From positions 1 through 10,858 of the forward strand of contig CAIVDG010000156.1 in the NCBI GenBank assembly GCA_903904615.1: a stretch of DNA of 10,858 bases, given 5' to 3'. Each line of letters opens with the position of its first letter. The first letter of the stretch is position 1. The notes under the pieces are model-generated. The model saw only the letters and a list, made by a program, of their open reading frames with translations, searched no databases and was not told the DNA's origin. Positions 1 to 7,032 of the stretch are shown here, piece after piece. This stretch comes from an uncultured Acidimicrobiaceae bacterium (GTDB taxonomy: Bacteria > Actinomycetota > Acidimicrobiia > Acidimicrobiales > Ilumatobacteraceae). The position numbers and the translations under genes are program-made.

Positions 1-495
1 TGTGAGGTGGTAGATGGCAGGGTTCGGTTTGCGCATGCCTACTTCGTGGCTGTCCACAATGGTGTCGAAAATCGATGCAAAGTCCATGAGCGGCCACCAC
101 CACTCGCGAAACTCTTTGACATTGTTCGTGAGAATTCCAATAGGAAACCCGGCTGTCTTTAAATCATGAATGAAGGCAACCATGTCGTCATTGAGTTGAA
201 ATGTAAAAGCTGGTCCGCCAGTCGTGGGTGGCTTTTCGGCTGGAACCGTTGCAACTATTCCTGCATCGTCCATTTTCGCTTTTGTAAGAGCGCGACATTC
301 GGCCAAGGTGATCTCGCCACGTTCCACGCGGTGCCACGGATGGTCAGTATCGAGATGGTGTGGGCCCATGACAAGTTCGGCGACGACCGCTGGGTCATGG
401 TCGGGATAACGGCGGGTGAAGTCCCGCGGGCCTCCATTTTTCATAATGACCCCACCGAGGTCGAAAATGACTGCATCTGCTTGCTGTTGGCCCAT
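1..495 (-). CDS. HAD-superfamily hydrolase, YihX/sEH-N-like (partial, C-terminus outside window)
   Basis: Reading leftward from an ATG at 495-493 there are exactly 165 open codons to the window edge, so the C-terminus is missing. The start reads MGQQQADAVIFDLGGVIM. Motif I is FDLGGV with nucleophile Asp12. The second, acid/base Asp is replaced by Gly14, as in E. coli YihX (FDLGNV). A cap region follows (about 20-100) with HRVERGEIT at 55-63. Motif II is ILTNN (Thr123) and motif III is GMRKPNPAIY (Lys156). Motif IV, the acidic Mg2+-binding pair, would lie beyond the edge. The family consists mostly of Mg2+-dependent phosphatases using a phospho-aspartate intermediate, probably acting in the cytosol on a small phosphorylated metabolite; the substrate cannot be read from sequence. 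The gene is divergent from secA, sharing a 77-nt intergenic region. The fold is confident, the specific function is not. Confidence 0.85.
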   Translation of the reverse strand, partial: MGQQQADAVIFDLGGVIMKNGGPRDFTRRYPDHDPAVVAELVMGPHHLDTDHPWHRVERGEITLAECRALTKAKMDDAGIVATVPAEKPPTTGGPAFTFQLNDDMVAFIHDLKTAGFPIGILTNNVKEFREWWWPLMDFASIFDTIVDSHEVGMRKPNPAIYHLT

Positions 496-572
496 GTGGT
501 TGATTCTTGCCAAGTTCTCGCGTCTGGCACGAACTGGTCGGCTGGACTTGCACAGGTAGGCTTCACCTTCGC
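496..572. promoter_or_regulatory. Divergent intergenic region between HAD gene and secA, with imperfect dyad
   Basis: This 77-nt gap must carry the promoters for both divergent genes. A dyad at about 510-537 has left arm CC(A)AGTTC and right arm GAACTGG: seven paired positions, a one-base bulge and a 13-nt spacer. It could be an operator or a chance repeat. No strong -35/-10 pair is visible for the leftward gene. Confidence 0.3.
557..562 (+). promoter_or_regulatory. Candidate -10 box TAGGCT for secA
   Basis: TAGGCT matches the actinobacterial TANNNT -10 pattern and lies 10 nt ahead of the secA ATG at 573. Transcription would then begin only a few bases before the start codon. No convincing -35 hexamer lies 16-18 nt upstream. 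The alternative is that the GGTAGG here is a weak, distant ribosome-binding site. Confidence 0.3.
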
Positions 573-3356
573 ATGAAAGTTCTCGATCGCGTCCTCCGGG
601 CTGGCGATGGCAAGCGGGTGAAGGCCCTGCAAGGCCTGGTCCCCGACATCAATGCCCTTGGCCCCGCCATGGCGGCATTAACCGACGATCAACTGAAGGC
701 AAAGACACCGGAGTTCCGCCAGCGTCTGGCACAAGGCGAGACGTTGGACGACATCTTGGTGGAAGCATTCGCAGTCGTTCGCGAAGCGGCCAAGCGCGTT
801 ATTGGTCAGTACCACTTCGATGTTCAGCTCATGGGTGGTGCCGCGCTGCACTTCGGCTGGGTGGCAGAAATGAAAACTGGTGAAGGAAAGACTTTGGTGT
901 CTACTTTGCCGGCTTATCTCAATGGTCTCTCTGGCAAAGGCGTTCACGTCATCACGGTGAACGATTATCTCGCGCGATTCCATGCCGAATGGATGGGGCG
1001 AATTCACCAGTGGCTTGGCCTCAGTGTGGGTCTTGTTATCCCTGGGTTCCGCGAGTCAGCCGAACAAAAGCGCGAAGACTATGCGTGCGACATCACCTAC
1101 GGAACCAACAACGAGTTTGGCTTCGATTATCTGCGCGACAATATGGCCGGATCACTCACCGAGAAAGTGCAACGTGGTCACAACTTTGCAATCGTCGACG
1201 AGGTTGACAGCATTCTCATTGACGAGGCTCGAACGCCGCTCATTATCTCGGGCCGTCTTGCTGACGCTGCGTCCATGTATTACAAGTTCGCGTCAATTGT
1301 GCGCACTCTCACACGCGATGTTGATTACGAAGTAGACGAGTCAAAGCGAATTGTTTTCCCTACGGAAACTGGTGTTGAGAAAGTTGAACAAGAACTAGGC
1401 CTCGACAACTTGTACGACGCCATCCAACAAAACCTGGTGCACCAACTCTCGGTTGCTCTGAAGGCCAAAGAGTTGTACCGCCGCGACAAGGACTACATCG
1501 TCGATGCGGGCGAAGTAAAAATTGTCGACGAATTCACAGGTCGTGTTCTTGAAGGTCGACGCTGGAGCGAAGGTATTCACCAAGCGGTGGAGGCCAAAGA
1601 GGGCGTTCGTATTAACGAAGAGAACCAAACTCTCGCCACCATCACATTGCAGAACTATTTCCGTATGTACGACAAGTTGGCGGGTATGACCGGTACGGCG
1701 CAAACCGAAGCCGCAGAACTTGTGAATACGTACGAACTGCAGGTCGTGCCTATTCCCACGAATCGTGCGAACATTCGTGAAGATCATGCCGACCTTATTT
1801 ACAAGTCTGAAGTCGCTAAGTACCAAGCCGTTATTGACGACATAGTTCACCGTCATGCCGCAGGGCAGCCCATTCTTGTGGGAACAATCAGTGTTGAGAA
1901 GAGCGAGTACTTGTCGCGTGAGCTCACAAAGCGCGGCGTACGCCACGAAGTGTTGAACGCGAAGCAACATACTCGCGAGGCTCAAATTGTCGCGCAGGCG
2001 GGGCGAAAAGGTGCTGTCACGGTTGCTACCAACATGGCTGGTCGTGGAGTCGACATTCTTTTGGGTGGCAACCCCGAACTTCTTGCTCGTCAACAAGTGT
2101 TGGCCGAAGGCGTCGACCCCGGTCTGCTTGTCGACGACTTTGCATTGCCTGCTCCAATTGATCAGTTGCACCCCGACTTCCAAGAAGCGCGTCGTGTGGC
2201 TTTGGCTCGTTATGAGGAACTGCTTCCCGTGTTCAAGAAGCAGTGCGCCGAAGAAGGGGATGTCATACGTTCACTCGGTGGTCTCTACGTGCTCGGTACC
2301 GAACGTCACGACAGCCGACGAATCGATAATCAGTTGCGCGGTCGTTCGGGTCGCCAAGGTGATCCCGGCGCAAGTCGTTTCTATTTGTCTCTCGACGACG
2401 AACTCATGCGTCTCTTTGCAACAGGTGCACTCAGTTGGGTGATGGGTCGTGCGCTTCCTGAAGACGAAGCAATTGAAGCAAAGATGGTGACAAAAGCCAT
2501 CGAACGCGCTCAAACAACCGTGGAACAACGCAACGGAGAAATTCGTAAGAACGTTCTGAAGTATGACGAAGTCATGAACGAGCAGCGCAAGGTTATTTAC
2601 ATGCGCCGCGATCAAATTTTGTCCGGTGCCGATCTGAAGTCGGCTGCAATGGAGTACTTAGCAGAAGCAGTTGACTCGCTTATTTCTACCCATTGCGTGT
2701 CGGAAGCCAGTGATGAATGGGACATTGAAGGTTTGGCGGGCGAACTGCGCACGTACTGGCCAGCAAATGTCACCGAAGGCCACATTGAGCAGTGCGCAGA
2801 CACCGATGCCGTGTACGACCTCGTTATGGCCGATGCCAATGCGCACTACGTACGCCGCGAATCAGAACTTGGCGCAGACGTGATGCGTCAAATCGAGCGC
2901 CAAGTCATGCTGAGCATCATTGATCAGCGCTGGCGCGAACATCTTGAAGAGATGGACTACCTGCAGGAGGGCATCAACCTGCGCGCTATGGGTCAGAAAG
3001 ACCCGCTCACTGAATGGCAACGAGAGGGTTACGAGATGTTCGGCCAAATGATGGTCGGTATTGCTCAAGACTTTGTTCGTTATGTCATGCATGTGCAGGT
3101 AGTCAACGAAGAACAACCCGCGGTAAAAGTTCAGAACCTTGTCGAAACAAGTAGCGACGACGTGGACGATGATGGCTTTACCACTGCTGCATTAGCTGGC
3201 GGAGACGTTGACCCTGAACTGTTGCGTCCGGCTGAAGAGGTCACTCAGAAGCCCGTCGTGAAGGATGCCAACGATTGGTCGAACACCCCACGTAACGCAC
3301 CGTGCCCTTGTGGCTCGGGTCGCAAGTACAAGGTCTGTCACGGCTCTGTGTCGTGA
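573..3356 (+). CDS. secA: Preprotein translocase ATPase SecA
   Basis: SecA is the cytosolic motor ATPase that binds signal-peptide proteins and drives them through SecYEG. The product is 927 aa, a normal length. The start MKVLDRVLRAGDGKRVKALQ resembles other SecA N-termini; an upstream in-frame TTG at 507 would add 22 residues unlike SecA and is not preferred. Visible motifs: Walker A KTGEGKT (101-107), DEVDS Walker B region (209-213), MTGTAQTEA (372-380), ATNMAGRGVDILLGG (485-499), and the arginine-finger region QLRGRSGRQGDPGASRF (587-603). Scaffold and wing domains follow, with the conserved WREHLEEMDYLQEGINLR (787-804). After an acidic linker (about 858-893) the C-terminus is a zinc-binding SEC-C motif, Cys911, Cys913, Cys922 and His923, the SecB/ribosome-contact tail. 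The 500-560 stretch between the GRG and GLYVLGTERH motifs is long, as in actinobacterial SecA1. prfB follows 27 nt downstream and is probably cotranscribed. Confidence 0.98.
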   Translation: MKVLDRVLRAGDGKRVKALQGLVPDINALGPAMAALTDDQLKAKTPEFRQRLAQGETLDDILVEAFAVVREAAKRVIGQYHFDVQLMGGAALHFGWVAEMKTGEGKTLVSTLPAYLNGLSGKGVHVITVNDYLARFHAEWMGRIHQWLGLSVGLVIPGFRESAEQKREDYACDITYGTNNEFGFDYLRDNMAGSLTEKVQRGHNFAIVDEVDSILIDEARTPLIISGRLADAASMYYKFASIVRTLTRDVDYEVDESKRIVFPTETGVEKVEQELGLDNLYDAIQQNLVHQLSVALKAKELYRRDKDYIVDAGEVKIVDEFTGRVLEGRRWSEGIHQAVEAKEGVRINEENQTLATITLQNYFRMYDKLAGMTGTAQTEAAELVNTYELQVVPIPTNRANIREDHADLIYKSEVAKYQAVIDDIVHRHAAGQPILVGTISVEKSEYLSRELTKRGVRHEVLNAKQHTREAQIVAQAGRKGAVTVATNMAGRGVDILLGGNPELLARQQVLAEGVDPGLLVDDFALPAPIDQLHPDFQEARRVALARYEELLPVFKKQCAEEGDVIRSLGGLYVLGTERHDSRRIDNQLRGRSGRQGDPGASRFYLSLDDELMRLFATGALSWVMGRALPEDEAIEAKMVTKAIERAQTTVEQRNGEIRKNVLKYDEVMNEQRKVIYMRRDQILSGADLKSAAMEYLAEAVDSLISTHCVSEASDEWDIEGLAGELRTYWPANVTEGHIEQCADTDAVYDLVMADANAHYVRRESELGADVMRQIERQVMLSIIDQRWREHLEEMDYLQEGINLRAMGQKDPLTEWQREGYEMFGQMMVGIAQDFVRYVMHVQVVNEEQPAVKVQNLVETSSDDVDDDGFTTAALAGGDVDPELLRPAEEVTQKPVVKDANDWSNTPRNAPCPCGSGRKYKVCHGSVS

Positions 3357-3357
3357 C
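3337..3357 (+). other. Inverted repeat spanning the secA stop codon
   Basis: A perfect 6-bp dyad GTCACG (3337-3342) / CGTGAC (3352-3357) with a 9-nt loop encloses the secA TGA (3354-3356). No T-run follows, so it is not a classical intrinsic terminator. It could act as a pause or attenuation element ahead of prfB, or be chance. Confidence 0.25.
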
Positions 3358-3383
3358 CGCATGCAAGCAACACATCGTTCATC

Positions 3384-4490
3384 ATGCGTGATTTCACTTC
3401 AGACATTCGCGAACTCAACAAGCGTCTTGAGGAAGCCAAGGGTTATCTCAAGATCGATCAGTCACGCGCGCGACTCGGAGAGCTCGAGATTGAGATTTCG
3501 CGTCCCGACTTGTGGGACGACCAAGAAGCCGCAAAACGCATCAATACGGAATATGCGAATGTGAAGGGCGACGTGGACGAATACGTGTCGTTGGCGTCGC
3601 AAGTGGAAGACCTTGAGGTTCTTCACGAACTTGCGCGTGAAGTTGATGATGCATCTCAAGAGGCTGAGATTGAGTCTGGTATCGGACAAGTGGCGGCGGG
3701 TCTCAATGTTCTTGAAATGCGCAGTTTGTTTACAGGGAAGCACGACGAAGTCGACGCCATTGTGCAAATCAATGCAAAAGATGGTGGAGTCGATGCGCAA
3801 GATTGGGCTGAACTGTTGTTGCGAATGTTCTCGCGATGGGCTGAACGCCGTGGCTTCACAGTTGAAGTAGACGACGTCAGTCCTGGAACCGAGGCAGGCA
3901 TTCTGTCGGCAGAGTTCACCATTAAGGGCCGTTATGCCTACGGGCTCATGACATCGGAACGCGGCACGCATCGCTTAGTGCGTATTAGTCCGTTCGATAA
4001 CCAAGGTCGTCGTCAAACCAGTTTTGCAACAGTTCAAGTGTGGCCAGTAATGGACGCACCCGACATTGAAGTGAACGAGTCGGAAATTCGCATGGAAGTG
4101 TTCCGCGCATCCGGTGCCGGTGGTCAGCACGTAAACAAAACATCATCTGCAGTGCGTCTCATTCATGAACCCACGGGTGCTGTGGCGAGTAGTCAAGAAG
4201 AACGCAGCCAGCTACAAAACCGTGAAAAGGCAATGACGCGTTTGAAGGCCATGATTGCCGCAAAGATTGAAGAAGAGCACGAAGCCGAGAAAGACCGTAT
4301 TGCCGGTAAGACAGCCATGGTGGGCTGGGGTAGTCAAATCCGTTCGTATGTGTTGCAGCCCTACCAAATGGTGAAAGACCATCGCACTGACGTGGAATCA
4401 GGAAATGTGGCCAGCGTTCTCGATGGCGATCTTGACCAATTCATGGAAGGTTTCTTGCGCTGGAGACGGGAATCAGAGCAAGCCCAGTAA
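3384..4490 (+). CDS. prfB: Peptide chain release factor 2 (RF2)
   Basis: RF2 recognises UGA and UAA stop codons and triggers peptidyl-tRNA hydrolysis at the ribosome. The product is 368 aa. The N-terminal coiled-coil domain (about 1-110) contains the family stretch GYLKIDQSRARLGELE. The stop-codon-reading tripeptide is SPF at 202-204, which identifies RF2 and not RF1. The catalytic motif is GAGGQHVNKTSSAVRL, with GGQ at 246-248. The C-terminal TDVESGNVASVLDGDLDQF is also typical. The gene is one uninterrupted frame: the region corresponding to the E. coli CUU-UGA frameshift site (after GYL, codons 20-22) has no stop, so no +1 programmed frameshift is needed. No clear Shine-Dalgarno precedes the ATG, so translation may be coupled to secA or independent of an SD. 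ftsE lies 55 nt downstream. Confidence 0.98.
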   Translation: MRDFTSDIRELNKRLEEAKGYLKIDQSRARLGELEIEISRPDLWDDQEAAKRINTEYANVKGDVDEYVSLASQVEDLEVLHELAREVDDASQEAEIESGIGQVAAGLNVLEMRSLFTGKHDEVDAIVQINAKDGGVDAQDWAELLLRMFSRWAERRGFTVEVDDVSPGTEAGILSAEFTIKGRYAYGLMTSERGTHRLVRISPFDNQGRRQTSFATVQVWPVMDAPDIEVNESEIRMEVFRASGAGGQHVNKTSSAVRLIHEPTGAVASSQEERSQLQNREKAMTRLKAMIAAKIEEEHEAEKDRIAGKTAMVGWGSQIRSYVLQPYQMVKDHRTDVESGNVASVLDGDLDQFMEGFLRWRRESEQAQ

Positions 4491-4498
4491 GGGTTTCG

Positions 4499-4514
4499 CG
4501 CCTGCCCGCAGGTG
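4499..4514 (+). other. Small hairpin after prfB
   Basis: Eight nucleotides after the prfB stop, CGCCTG pairs with CAGGTG (one G-U wobble) around a CCCG tetraloop. There is no downstream T-tract. It could be a weak terminator or an RNA 3'-end stabiliser separating prfB from the ftsEX promoter candidate at 4530. Confidence 0.25.
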
Positions 4515-4529
4515 AGTTAGCCCCATTGC

Positions 4530-4535
4530 TAGGTT
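4530..4535 (+). promoter_or_regulatory. Candidate -10 box TAGGTT for ftsEX
   Basis: TAGGTT lies 10 nt ahead of the ftsE ATG (4546), the same distance and nearly the same hexamer as TAGGCT before secA. This would give ftsEX its own near-leaderless transcript after the hairpin at 4499-4514. No good -35 is visible. A weak, distant SD is the alternative reading. Confidence 0.3.
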
Positions 4536-4545
4536 GTGGTACTTC

Positions 4546-5223
4546 ATGATTCGTCTTGAGAATGTCTCCAAGATGTACGGCTCTGAAATACCGGCCGTAC
4601 GCGATGCTTCCTTCGATATTGCGAAGGGCGACTTTGTGTTCCTTGTGGGCCCTTCCGGATCTGGGAAAAGCACTCTGTTGCGTCTGATAAACCGCCAAGA
4701 ACGCCCCGAACGCGGAAATGTCTGGGTTGCTGGGCGAAACATCAACGAAATGGCCAGTAGCCAGGTGCCGTATCTGCGCCGCACCATGGGCAACGTTTTT
4801 CAGGACTACAAACTTCTTCCAAACAAGACCGTGTTCGAGAATGTGGCCTTCGCCTTAGAAGTCATTGGCAAGCCAAAGCACGTGATTGGGCATCAAGTGC
4901 CACAGGTGTTGGAGTTGGTGGGACTGTCAGGCAAGGAAGATCGTTTCCCGCATCAGTTATCTGGTGGTGAACAGCAGCGTGTTTCTGTTGCACGGGCTTT
5001 TGTGAATCGACCGCTCATCTTGTTGGCCGATGAGCCAACCGGAAACCTCGACCCCGCAACTGGCGAAGGAATCATGCAATTGCTTGAGGCCATTAATCGA
5101 ACGGGGACCACAGTTGTTATGGCAACTCACGACCATCGCGTGGTGAATGCAATGCGTCGACGCGTTATTCAGTTAGATCGTGGAGTCATTGTTCGAGATC
5201 AGGAACGCGGTGTGTACGAATGA
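4546..5223 (+). CDS. ftsE: Cell division ATP-binding protein FtsE
   Basis: FtsE is the cytosolic ABC ATPase of the FtsEX complex, which sits at the division site and controls periplasmic or extracellular peptidoglycan hydrolases. The product is 225 aa. The start MIRLENVSKMYG matches other FtsE N-termini; an in-frame TTG at 4534 would only add four residues. Visible motifs: Walker A GPSGSGKS (about 35-42), Q-loop in NVFQDYKLLPNKTVFENVAF (from about residue 82), ABC signature LSGGEQQRVSVARA (about 138-151), Walker B LILLADEPTGNLD (about 156-168) and H-loop His in MATHDH (about 190-195). The NVFQDYKLL and NKTVFENVAFAL stretches are characteristic of FtsE. The stop overlaps the ftsX start by 4 nt (ATGA), implying translational coupling and equal production of the two subunits. 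Confidence 0.97.
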   Translation: MIRLENVSKMYGSEIPAVRDASFDIAKGDFVFLVGPSGSGKSTLLRLINRQERPERGNVWVAGRNINEMASSQVPYLRRTMGNVFQDYKLLPNKTVFENVAFALEVIGKPKHVIGHQVPQVLELVGLSGKEDRFPHQLSGGEQQRVSVARAFVNRPLILLADEPTGNLDPATGEGIMQLLEAINRTGTTVVMATHDHRVVNAMRRRVIQLDRGVIVRDQERGVYE

Positions 5224-6125
5224 TTCAACGTTTGTCGTATGCCATCCGCGAAACAATCGCAAGTTTTCGCCGTAATGTCACGCTGTCGGTGGCTGCGGTC
5301 ATCACGTCTGCAGTTTCGCTGCTACTTGTAGGAACCACGTTCCTCATCCAGCGCGCCTTCGACAACTTGTTGGTGCAATGGCGAGGCGATGTGGGAATGA
5401 TCGTGTTTGTTCGCCCAGACGTGGCACCCGATGCTCTCACGCTGATTGAACAAAACTTGAAGTCTCAGCCAAATGTCATTGATGTCGACAAAGTTGAGTA
5501 TCTCGACAAGACCGCTAGCTACGAAGAAGCAAAGCGCGTTTTTGCTGGTGATCCCACCACCTTGAGTTTGCTGTCAGTAGAGACCATCCCATCGCAGTTC
5601 AAGGTGGTTCCCAAAACCACAGACCCTGAACTAGTGCGAAGTTTGGCCGATCAATATCGAACTCTGCCGGGCGTCGCCGGTGTCTCACTTGCAGAAGATG
5701 AGTTCGACGTTATTTCCACGTTGTCTGGGTTCGTGCGTACTGTCACCATCGGTATGTCGCTGGTCTTGCTGGCAGTGGCGGTCATTCTTATTTGGAACAC
5801 CATTCGAACTGCCATCTTTGCGCGCCGTCGCGAAATTGAAGTGATGAAACTGGTGGGTGCTACAGACTGGTTCATTCGCGTTCCTTTCATTCTTGAAGGT
5901 CTCATTCAGGGTCTTGTGGGTGCTGTGGTGTCGTGTGGCGGCCTGTGGGCGTTGAACAGTGCGTGGACATCGGGAGTCGCCGGATTCAAGCCCGGAACAG
6001 GTGTCAGTTCGCTTGTGGTTCCAGGGTCCTACGTCAATGGCGTCATGATTGTGCTGCTCATCATTGGCGCAGTGGCCGGTGGCGTTGGCTCTGGTGTTGC
6101 GTCCAGCAAATTCCTCGACGTCTAG
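5220..6125 (+). CDS. ftsX: Cell division protein FtsX (FtsEX membrane subunit)
   Basis: FtsX is the membrane partner of FtsE and relays ATP hydrolysis to cell-wall hydrolases outside the membrane. The product is 301 aa with the expected topology: cytosolic N-terminus, TM1 about 21-43, a large external domain about 45-170 (PEXEL-like region with IVFVRPDVAPDAL), TM2 about 173-193, TM3 about 222-245 and TM4 about 272-293. The cytosolic segment ARRREIEVMKLVGAT (201-215) between TM2 and TM3 is the conserved FtsE-contact and coupling region. The ATG overlaps the ftsE stop by 4 nt. The hydrolase partner (RipC/PcsB type in relatives) is not in this window. Unlike the usual actinobacterial order, smpB does not follow. 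Confidence 0.95.
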   Translation: MIQRLSYAIRETIASFRRNVTLSVAAVITSAVSLLLVGTTFLIQRAFDNLLVQWRGDVGMIVFVRPDVAPDALTLIEQNLKSQPNVIDVDKVEYLDKTASYEEAKRVFAGDPTTLSLLSVETIPSQFKVVPKTTDPELVRSLADQYRTLPGVAGVSLAEDEFDVISTLSGFVRTVTIGMSLVLLAVAVILIWNTIRTAIFARRREIEVMKLVGATDWFIRVPFILEGLIQGLVGAVVSCGGLWALNSAWTSGVAGFKPGTGVSSLVVPGSYVNGVMIVLLIIGAVAGGVGSGVASSKFLDV

Positions 6126-6139
6126 TTCAAAGTCTCGTA

Positions 6140-6151
6140 GCCGACATCGGC
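6140..6151 (+). other. GC-rich palindrome after ftsX
   Basis: GCCGACATCGGC is a near-perfect dyad (GCCG/CGGC stem, ACAT loop) 14 nt past the ftsX stop and just ahead of the TAGGGT box at 6157. It has no T-tract. It may mark the end of the ftsEX message or be a binding site for a regulator of the next gene. Confidence 0.25.
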
Positions 6152-6156
6152 ATCGC

Positions 6157-6162
6157 TAGGGT
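6157..6162 (+). promoter_or_regulatory. Candidate -10 box TAGGGT for the crotonase-globin pair
   Basis: TAGGGT ends 6 nt before the ATG at 6169, the spacing expected for a truly leaderless mRNA with a TANNNT -10 element. The following GGGGA (6164-6168) touches the start codon and is too close to act as a normal Shine-Dalgarno. This favours the promoter reading over a ribosome-binding site. Confidence 0.35.
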
Positions 6163-6168
6163 CGGGGA

Positions 6169-7029
6169 ATGGATTTTCAAGACATTGCGTACGAGGTGAG
6201 CGAGGGAATCGCCACCATCACTTTGCATCGTCCCGACAAAATGAATGCGTTCACCGGACGCATGATGCACGAGATTATTTCTGCTCTCGACATGACCGAT
6301 GCCGACGACAACGTCAAAGTGGTCATCTTCACCGGATCGGGTCGCGCCTATTGCGCCGGTGCCGACTTGTCGTCAGGTGGCGAAACTTTTGCCAAGGGTG
6401 GAAGCGATGTGCAAACGAAGCAAGGAGTGCCGCGAGATGGTGGCGGCTTGGTCTCTCTTCGCATTTTTGAAAGCCTGAAGCCAGTCATTGGTGCCATTAA
6501 TGGTGCTGCTGTGGGCGTGGGAGTCACCATGACGTTGCCTATGGACATTCGTCTTGCAAGTGACACCGCAAAGTTTGGTTTTGTGTTCGCGAAGCGCGGC
6601 ATTGTTCCAGAAGCATGTTCGTCGTATTTCTTGCCACGCATCGTGGGCATACAGAAAGCAACCGAATGGGTGTTCACGGGGCGTGTCTTCGCGGCACAAG
6701 AGGCCCTAGAAGGCGGACTCGTTCGCAGCGTGCACCCTGCCGATGAACTTCTCACGGTTGCTCGCGAGTTGGCCCGTGAGATTGCAGAGAACACAGCACC
6801 CGTTTCTGTTGCGCTCTCACGGCGAATGTTGTGGCGAATGCTGGGTGCGTCACACCCAATGGAAGCTCATCGTGCAGATTCCCGTGGAATCATGGAGCGC
6901 GGCCGTAGTGCAGATTCCAAAGAAGGTGTGATGAGTTTCTTAGAGAAGCGTGCAGCTGTGTATCCCGATCGCGTCAGCGACGGTCTTCCCGACATCTTCC
7001 CGGGTTGGGAAGATCCTGAGTTTCGCTAA
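6169..7029 (+). CDS. Crotonase-family protein, ECI2/PECI-like enoyl-CoA isomerase or hydratase
   Basis: This 286-aa crotonase-fold enzyme acts on acyl-CoA thioesters. Oxyanion-hole segments are CAGADLS (62-68) and GAAVGVG (112-118). In classical enoyl-CoA hydratase two catalytic glutamates lie in GGGCELA and QPEILLG. Here the aligned positions are Thr120 and Phe140, so neither is present. Instead Glu148 lies in VPEACSSYFLPRIVG, closely matching the PEGCSSYTFPKIM segment of delta3,delta2-enoyl-CoA isomerase 2 (ECI2/PECI), where the glutamate is catalytic. By inference this is an isomerase or a related one-glutamate crotonase and not a standard hydratase. The C-terminal tail (about 225-286) with SFLEKRAAVYPDRV and FPGWEDP is typical of this subgroup in actinobacteria. 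The globin starts 3 nt after the stop, so the two are likely cotranscribed. Automated annotation will probably say enoyl-CoA hydratase. Confidence 0.88.
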   Translation: MDFQDIAYEVSEGIATITLHRPDKMNAFTGRMMHEIISALDMTDADDNVKVVIFTGSGRAYCAGADLSSGGETFAKGGSDVQTKQGVPRDGGGLVSLRIFESLKPVIGAINGAAVGVGVTMTLPMDIRLASDTAKFGFVFAKRGIVPEACSSYFLPRIVGIQKATEWVFTGRVFAAQEALEGGLVRSVHPADELLTVARELAREIAENTAPVSVALSRRMLWRMLGASHPMEAHRADSRGIMERGRSADSKEGVMSFLEKRAAVYPDRVSDGLPDIFPGWEDPEFR

Positions 7030-7032
7030 CCG

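Noticed and set aside
507..572. N-terminal extension of SecA from a TTG
   Set aside because: The extra 22 residues are unlike SecA, while ATG at 573 gives the normal N-terminus. Similar reasoning rejects TTG 4534 for ftsE and GTG 9607 for the FMN reductase-like gene.
166..576. 136-codon rightward open frame at the left edge
   Set aside because: The opposite strand encodes a HAD protein with all expected motifs to residue 165; this frame is its shadow.
1395..2183. 262-codon open frame antisense to secA
   Set aside because: It lies wholly inside secA, its translation has no recognisable domain, and secA motifs explain the sequence. Long antisense frames arise from codon bias.
3357..3383. Separate promoter or small gene between secA and prfB
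   Set aside because: 27 nt is too short for a gene and contains no TANNNT box near the prfB start; cotranscription with secA is simpler.
3462..3971. 169-codon open frame antisense to prfB
   Set aside because: It is fully covered by a convincing RF2 gene and shows no family features.
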